NCBI GenBank assembly: GCA_016183065.1
Contig: JACPFF010000015.1
Coordinates: forward strand, 91,449 to 150,795
Length of the DNA: 59,347 nucleotides
Source: Deltaproteobacteria bacterium
Lineage (GTDB): Bacteria > UBA10199 > GCA-002796325 > JACPFF01
Reading direction: 5' to 3'
Under the pieces are notes generated by a model that saw nothing but the letters and a program-made list of their open reading frames with translations, searched no databases and was not told where the DNA came from. This document shows positions 54,800 to 59,347 of the stretch, piece after piece (within the stretch, counting starts at the first letter, position 1; every line of letters starts with the position of its first letter). Position numbers and translations under genes: made by a program.

Positions 54800-56644
54800 A
54801 TGGCCGGAGAGGCTTCACACACAACGTGGCGACGTGGCGAGGCGGTCGGGCAGTACTACCTCCTCGAACGGATCGCACGCGGCGGCATGGCCGAGATCTA
54901 TCGCGGCATTGCGGAAGATCTCCACGGGATTCGCCGGAATGTCGTGATCAAAAAAATCCTCCCGCAGGTGGCCGCCAATCGGGAGTTCATCGACATGCTC
55001 ATCGCGGAGGCCAAGATTGCCGTCCTTCTTTCCCATGGCAATATCGCGCAGATCTACGATTTGGGCAAAGCGGGCGACGATTATTTTATCGTCATGGAAC
55101 ATGTCGATGGGCCCTCGCTGAGCCAGATCCAACGCGAGTGTGCGGCGAGGCGCCGCTATATCCCGGTGCCGATCGCCTGCTATATCGGCGCGGAAATCGC
55201 CGCCGGCCTCGACTACATGCATCAGCGGACGGACGAGCAGGGCCAGCCGCTCCACATCGTCCACCGTGATGTCAGTCCGCAAAATGTCATGGTCAGTTAT
55301 GGCGGCACGGTCAAACTCATTGACTTTGGCATTGCCAAGGCCCGGACCAAACTCGAGACCACGGAAGTCGGAATCCTCAAGGGGAAGTTTGCGTACATGT
55401 CCCCAGAGCATGCGCGGGGGAACCCGATCGACTGGCGGAGTGATATTTTCTCCCTCGGGGTCATCCTGCATGAGATGTTGACCGGGAAGCGGCTCTTCAA
55501 GGCCAAGGATCACCGGGAGACCCTGCACAATGTGCGGACGCAAGAGGCCTCGCCCCCGTCATCGGTCCGGGGGGAGGTCCCGGCATCGCTCGATGCCATT
55601 GTCCTGCAGGCCCTGGTGAAGGATCCGCAGGCGCGCTTCCATCGAGCCATCACGGTGCACGACGCCTTGGTGAAGGTGTTGCACCAGTGTGCCCCGCAGT
55701 TTCGGGAACAGCAGCTGAGCGAGTTTCTTGCGGAGTTGTGTGTCCGTCCCACCGGGGAGCCATCGCATGAAGAAAAAACACCGCTGCTGATTATGGATCG
55801 CACGCATTCCGCCATCGCGGTCCCGCGCCAGGACGATCGCGTGGCGATTGAGACCATGATCCCATCGGTCATGGCCGAGTTCATGCTGCCCGAGCCGATC
55901 GCGCCGCAGGAGGCGCAAGCGACGGTGGAGGAAGCGGCTTTGCCAGTGCCGGATGGAGAAGAGGACGAGGGAAGCGTCACCTCTGCGCAGTGGCTTGACT
56001 GGTGGTGGCGTCTCCGTCACGCCATGGCCGCCCGCTCGGGCCGATGGTGGGGGCGCTGGGGGAGCGCCTGTGTTCTGGGCGGTGTGCTGCTCGGAGGCGC
56101 GGTCTTGTGGTGGCACGGGACGTGGTCACCGCTGGCCGTCTGGCAGGTCATGCGCCCACCATGGATCGTCCGACATATCCCTCCTTCCGCGATCGATGAT
56201 CCGCACGTGATGACCCTCCGTATCGAGTCTGCACCGTCCGGTGCGGCCATCTATCTTGACGATCGGAACACCGGCCTGACGACACCAGCGATGCTGGACC
56301 GGTTGCCGGTCGGGGCGCACTACCGGCTTGGTCTCCATCTCCCCCAGTACCGCTACATCGAGCAGACGCTCTCGATATCGCCGACGATGCCGGAGGTCGT
56401 CCGCCAACCGCTGGCGCTCGATTATGGCCGATTGCACATTATCACGACCCCTGCCGGGGCAGACGTCGAGCTCAACGGGCATTCTGCGGGGAAGACGCCG
56501 CTCGTCCAGGAGGAGATGGAACCCGGCGCAGTCGTCGACGTACGCCTGACGATGGAGGGGTATCATCCTGTGGAGAAAATTGAACGGGTCCGACCGGGAC
56601 AGACACTTGATATTCGTGAGGTCCTTGTGCGAAAGAGGCCATGA
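54800..56644 (+). CDS. Transmembrane serine/threonine protein kinase with C-terminal PEGA domains
   Basis: 614 aa from ATG 54800. Hanks-type kinase domain (about 18-290): glycine loop IARGGMAEIYRG, catalytic Lys in VVIKKIL near 51, HRDVSPQNVMV catalytic loop, DFGIAKA, activation-segment end YMSPEHARG. A linker, one transmembrane helix (420-440), then two PEGA repeats outside (about 472-540 and 543-610). Myxobacterial-type layout. A -10-like TACCAT ends 7 nt before the ATG. Followed at once by an FHA protein, the natural reader of phosphothreonine. Confidence 0.9.
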   Translation: MAGEASHTTWRRGEAVGQYYLLERIARGGMAEIYRGIAEDLHGIRRNVVIKKILPQVAANREFIDMLIAEAKIAVLLSHGNIAQIYDLGKAGDDYFIVMEHVDGPSLSQIQRECAARRRYIPVPIACYIGAEIAAGLDYMHQRTDEQGQPLHIVHRDVSPQNVMVSYGGTVKLIDFGIAKARTKLETTEVGILKGKFAYMSPEHARGNPIDWRSDIFSLGVILHEMLTGKRLFKAKDHRETLHNVRTQEASPPSSVRGEVPASLDAIVLQALVKDPQARFHRAITVHDALVKVLHQCAPQFREQQLSEFLAELCVRPTGEPSHEEKTPLLIMDRTHSAIAVPRQDDRVAIETMIPSVMAEFMLPEPIAPQEAQATVEEAALPVPDGEEDEGSVTSAQWLDWWWRLRHAMAARSGRWWGRWGSACVLGGVLLGGAVLWWHGTWSPLAVWQVMRPPWIVRHIPPSAIDDPHVMTLRIESAPSGAAIYLDDRNTGLTTPAMLDRLPVGAHYRLGLHLPQYRYIEQTLSISPTMPEVVRQPLALDYGRLHIITTPAGADVELNGHSAGKTPLVQEEMEPGAVVDVRLTMEGYHPVEKIERVRPGQTLDIREVLVRKRP

Positions 56645-56645
56645 G

Positions 56646-57599
56646 ATGATGGTGAAACGGAAAAAAGGGGAGATCTCCACGGATCACACGATTGTGACCG
56701 CCATCGATGCCGTCGAAGAAACGGCACAGAAACGGGCGTATATCCTCTTTCTCACGGGCCCGCTGGTCGGGAAATTGCACATGCTGGTGCAGGGGGAGTC
56801 GACCATGGGCCGGACGCCGGACTGCACGATCATGGTCAATGACAATCGCGTGTCGCGCCAACACGTCGTCATCCGTCTTGAGGGTGAACGGGCCTGGTTA
56901 CACGATGTCGGGAGTACGAACGGGACGTTTGTGAACGGCGAGCGACAACGCACCTGTGAATTGCAGGATGGCGACAAGATCCAGATCAGCTCGTCCACCA
57001 TTTTCAAGTTTGCCCTGCAGGATCGCACCGAAAATGTTTTTCACAAGGAACTCTACCGGATGGCCGTGGTCGATGCGGTCACGAATGTCTATAACAAACG
57101 CTATTTCATGGAACGGTTGCGGGAAGAATTCAGTCATGCCACACGGACGAAGAAACCGCTCTCCGTGGTCATGATCGATCTCGATCATTTCAAGCAGATT
57201 AATGACCGCTATGGTCATCTGGCCGGAGATGTGGTCCTCCATCATGTGGCGCAGAAACTCCAGGGGATCATCCGGACCGAAGATCTGCTGGCGCGCTATG
57301 GGGGCGAGGAGTTCGTCATTCTCCTGCGGGGGGCGGAGGCGGCAGGAGCGCTCTTTCTGGCCGAGCGGATGCGGAGTCAAATGGCCGCGTATCCCATCCG
57401 CTATGAGACGCACGACATTGTCGTGACCATGAGTCTTGGCATTGCCACGCACAGTGTCGACCAGCTCTTTCCCGATCTCTCGGCGTTGGTTGCCGCCGCC
57501 GATCAGGCACTCTATCTCTCCAAGCGCGACGGGCGCAATCGGGTCTCGACCTATCCGCCCCCGGAGTCTGTGGAGGAGAAGCTCGATGGCCGCCCCTGA
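56646..57599 (+). CDS. FHA-domain diguanylate cyclase (GGDEF)
   Basis: 317 aa from ATG 56646, just after the kinase stop. FHA domain (about 35-125) with GRTPDCTIMVNDNRVSRQHV and STNGTFVNG, which binds phosphothreonine. GGDEF domain (about 140-305) with active-site GGEEF at 219-223 and an allosteric I-site RTED at 210-213, five residues upstream. Predicted to make cyclic di-GMP with product inhibition. The kinase-FHA-GGDEF order suggests phosphorylation controls c-di-GMP synthesis. Confidence 0.92.
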   Translation: MMVKRKKGEISTDHTIVTAIDAVEETAQKRAYILFLTGPLVGKLHMLVQGESTMGRTPDCTIMVNDNRVSRQHVVIRLEGERAWLHDVGSTNGTFVNGERQRTCELQDGDKIQISSSTIFKFALQDRTENVFHKELYRMAVVDAVTNVYNKRYFMERLREEFSHATRTKKPLSVVMIDLDHFKQINDRYGHLAGDVVLHHVAQKLQGIIRTEDLLARYGGEEFVILLRGAEAAGALFLAERMRSQMAAYPIRYETHDIVVTMSLGIATHSVDQLFPDLSALVAAADQALYLSKRDGRNRVSTYPPPESVEEKLDGRP

Positions 57600-58335
57600 A
57601 CTGCTCTATGGTGTCCATGCCGTGGCAGAGACGCTGCGCGCGGGTCGGCGGCAGGTCTCCGGGCTCTGGTATCATCGCCAGAAGAGGAGACCAGAGATCG
57701 AGGCCATTCTCGGCATGGCCGCGGCGGCACGGATTGCCGTGACCGTTATGGAGCTTGCGCACCTGACACGGCTCTGTCACTCGCCCCATCACCAAGGGAT
57801 GGTCCTCCGGGCGAGTGCGTATCCCTATACCCCGTTTGAAACGCTCGTCAGTCAGGCCCAGGCCGCGGGGCCTCCGCTCCTGATCGTCCTCGACCACGTC
57901 CAGGATGTCGGTAATTTTGGTGCCATGATCCGTCTGGCCCTCTGTTGCGGGGCACACGGGCTCATTGTGAGCCGGGATCATGCCGTGGGAGTGACGCCTG
58001 CCGTGGTGCGGGGAGCAGCAGGGGCCACCGAATGGCTCGGGATTGCACAAGTGGTGAATGTCAGAAATGCCATTACCTATTTGAAAAACCATCATATTTG
58101 GACCGTCGCACTCGAAGCGGGCGCGGCCACACCCGTCTATGCGCATGATTTCCGCGATGGAGAGGCGATCGTCTTGGGCGGCGAGGGGAAGGGGGTGCGA
58201 CGGCTCGTTCGTGACGAATGTGATGCGACCTTATCCATCCCGCAGGTCGGCCCACTCGATTCACTCAATGTCACGATGGCTGGCGCGATCGTCTTGGGGG
58301 AAGTTCTTCGGCAGCGACAGCCGAAAACCACCTGA
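57586..58335 (+). CDS. rlmB: 23S rRNA (guanosine-2'-O-)-methyltransferase RlmB
   Basis: SpoU/TrmH-family SPOUT methyltransferase. 249 aa from ATG 57586 (GGAGGAG 7 nt upstream), overlapping the GGDEF gene by 14 bp. N-terminal substrate-binding domain LLYGVHAVAETLRAGRR, motif DHVQDVGNFGAMIR (motif 1), VLGGEGKGVRRLVRDECD (motif 2) and SLNVTMAGAIVLGE (motif 3). RlmB rather than TrmH by the N-terminal domain. Confidence 0.93.
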   Translation: MAAPELLYGVHAVAETLRAGRRQVSGLWYHRQKRRPEIEAILGMAAAARIAVTVMELAHLTRLCHSPHHQGMVLRASAYPYTPFETLVSQAQAAGPPLLIVLDHVQDVGNFGAMIRLALCCGAHGLIVSRDHAVGVTPAVVRGAAGATEWLGIAQVVNVRNAITYLKNHHIWTVALEAGAATPVYAHDFRDGEAIVLGGEGKGVRRLVRDECDATLSIPQVGPLDSLNVTMAGAIVLGEVLRQRQPKTT

Positions 58336-58341
58336 AACTGC

Positions 58342-58370
58342 TTGACATTGCTATACGCATCGCCTAACCG
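58342..58370 (+). promoter_or_regulatory. Promoter of the tRNA-tuf operon
   Basis: TTGACA (58342-58347), 17-bp spacer, TAACCG (58365-58370), GC-rich discriminator, about 180 nt before the first tRNA. A 14-bp stem CGACAGTCTAGACG/CGTCTAGTCTGTCG with one mismatch follows at 58466-58504 in the leader. Confidence 0.6.
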
Positions 58371-58548
58371 TGCTCCGCTCTGGACCTCTTGTGCGAGCGG
58401 TCTTGTGCCAAAAATACTGCGACATCAGTGGTGAAGTTGATGATCCGTATCACAGAATCATGACGCGACAGTCTAGACGTCGATGCAAGTCGTCTAGTCT
58501 GTCGTCTGTTGTTCTTTGAGAACGATGCAAGGGCTGTAAGGTGGGTGT

Positions 58549-58621
58549 GCCGACGTAGCTCAGTTGGTAGAGCAACCGCCTTGTAAGCGGTAGGTCAGCG
58601 GTTCGAACCCGCTCGTCGGCT
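58549..58621 (+). tRNA. tRNA-Thr (TGT)
   Basis: Acceptor GCCGACG/CGTCGGC, D-arm GCTCAGTTGGTAGAGC, anticodon loop CTTGTAA, T-arm GGTTCGAACCC, discriminator T. CCA not encoded. Confidence 0.96.
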
Positions 58622-58711
58622 CGGTGACCGTAGGTCACTCCTCTATTTTCCGCTTTCTCTTTTGCAGTGCAGATGTGCGAGAGCATAGCAGATCGAGGGC
58701 GCCTACGGCAC

Positions 58712-58794
58712 GGAGGGGTGCCCGAGCGGCCAAAGGGAGCAGACTGTAAATCTGCCGGCGTATGCCTACAGAGGTTCGAATCCTCTCCCCTCCA
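58712..58794 (+). tRNA. tRNA-Tyr (GTA)
   Basis: 83 nt with the long variable arm of tRNA-Tyr. Acceptor GGAGGGG/CCCCTCC, anticodon loop CTGTAAA, T-arm GGTTCGAATCC, discriminator A. Confidence 0.96.
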
Positions 58795-58882
58795 CAGCAC
58801 CGAAGGTCCCCGCTCTTCTCTATGCTCTCGTGCGGCAGACTCGAGAAAATCGTGGGGAGAAAATGGAGGATGCCTCCGGCGT

Positions 58883-58953
<71 letters not shown>

Positions 58954-59067
58954 CAGCACCGAAGATGCCCTCGATGTTCTATTTTCTCGTGGTGCTGTTT
59001 TCTCGTGCGGGAGACCAGAGAAAATAGTTGATGGAAAATGGAGGGAAAAATTCCTTCAGAATTTTTC

Positions 59068-59140
59068 GCCGGGATAGCTCAGTTGGTAGAGCACCTCCAT
59101 GGTAAGGAGGGGGTCGGCGGTTCGAGTCCGCTTCTCGGCT
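59068..59140 (+). tRNA. tRNA-Thr (GGT)
   Basis: Acceptor GCCGGGA/TCTCGGC, anticodon stem CCTCC/GGAGG with loop ATGGTAA, T-arm GGTTCGAGTCC, discriminator T. Completes the Thr-Tyr-Gly-Thr cluster that commonly precedes tuf. Confidence 0.96.
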
Positions 59141-59141
59141 C

Positions 59142-59166
59142 ACACCTTTCGCAGAGCGAAAGGTGT
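59142..59166 (+). other. Perfect hairpin between tRNA-Thr and tuf
   Basis: ACACCTTTCGC, AGA, GCGAAAGGTGT: 11-bp stem with 3-nt loop, two bases after the tRNA. Probably a processing or 5'-end-stabilising structure of the tuf mRNA. No T-run. Confidence 0.6.
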
Positions 59167-59229
59167 TCCGATAGACGATAGACGGAACAGTGACGTATTT
59201 TTTCAAAACAGATTGAAGGAGAAACCATT

Positions 59230-59347
59230 ATGGCGAAGGGGAAATTCAGTCGGACGAAGCCGCACGTGAATGTGGGGACGATAGGGCATATCGATCATGG
59301 GAAGACGACGTTGACGGCGGCGTTGACGAAGGTGCTCAGTTTGGAGG
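59230..59347 (+). CDS. tuf: Elongation factor Tu, N-terminal part, runs off right edge
   Basis: First 39 codons. [20 protein letters not shown] then the G1 loop [13 protein letters not shown], diagnostic of EF-Tu. AAGGAG (59216-59221) precedes ATG 59230. Position after tRNA-Thr matches the tufB-type operon. Confidence 0.97.
   Translation, partial: MAKGKFSRTKPHVNVGTIGHIDHGKTTLTAALTKVLSLE

Overview
The window is a housekeeping-rich stretch of a bacterial chromosome. The gene set suggests a Gram-negative, deltaproteobacterium-like lineage: RpoN sits with Hpf, HprK and a regulatory PTS; there is PlsB, GlnD, MiaB, several lipoproteins, a myxobacterial-style PEGA Ser/Thr kinase and a tRNA-Thr/Tyr/Gly/Thr-tuf operon. 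I cannot name the species or place it below this level from sequence alone.

Layout. 1-3.2 kb: dnaK (partial) divergent from dnaJ, then a lysophospholipase-type hydrolase and a secreted protein. 3.2-6.3 kb: nadB, a palindromic repeat, tandem GC-rich repeats, pgsA, and an AT-rich stretch with DnaA boxes. 6.3-14.9 kb (minus strand): plsB and a four-gene cluster of unrecognised proteins, including an RTX protein, driven by two sigma-54-type promoters and split by a 181-bp palindrome. 15-24 kb (minus): metK with a degenerate receiver protein, ptsI-ptsH-EIIA-hprK, hpf-rpoN, pyrG. 24-32.6 kb (plus): prfB with the programmed frameshift, a large lipoprotein, glnD, lysC, comEA overlapping an antisense tRNA-Met. 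32.7-37 kb (minus): a TGS-type nucleoside kinase and a large EF-hand/caspase-like protein. 37-48.8 kb: der, a diadenylate cyclase, lipB and a CDP-alcohol transferase (minus), guaB, an interrupted guaA, a cation exporter, folE, trmB, a Xer recombinase, miaB. 48.8-52.7 kb: accessory region with a second copy of the palindromic repeat, an AAA-ATPase/nuclease gene, two coiled-coil proteins and a 137-bp palindrome. 52.7-59.3 kb: meaB, an exported protein, a PEGA kinase, an FHA-GGDEF protein, rlmB, four tRNAs and the start of tuf.

Cross-cutting signals. Many genes have a sigma-70-like -10 box ending only 6-9 nt before the start codon, so leaderless mRNA is probably common here. GC-rich palindromic repeats occur in at least three places, and a 54-bp insertion of similar composition interrupts guaA in frame with a stop codon. 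The best candidates for something undescribed are the sigma-54-driven RTX cluster (9.0-15.0 kb), the EF-hand/caspase-like protein (34.4-36.9 kb), and the 101-bp repeat with compensatory stem changes.
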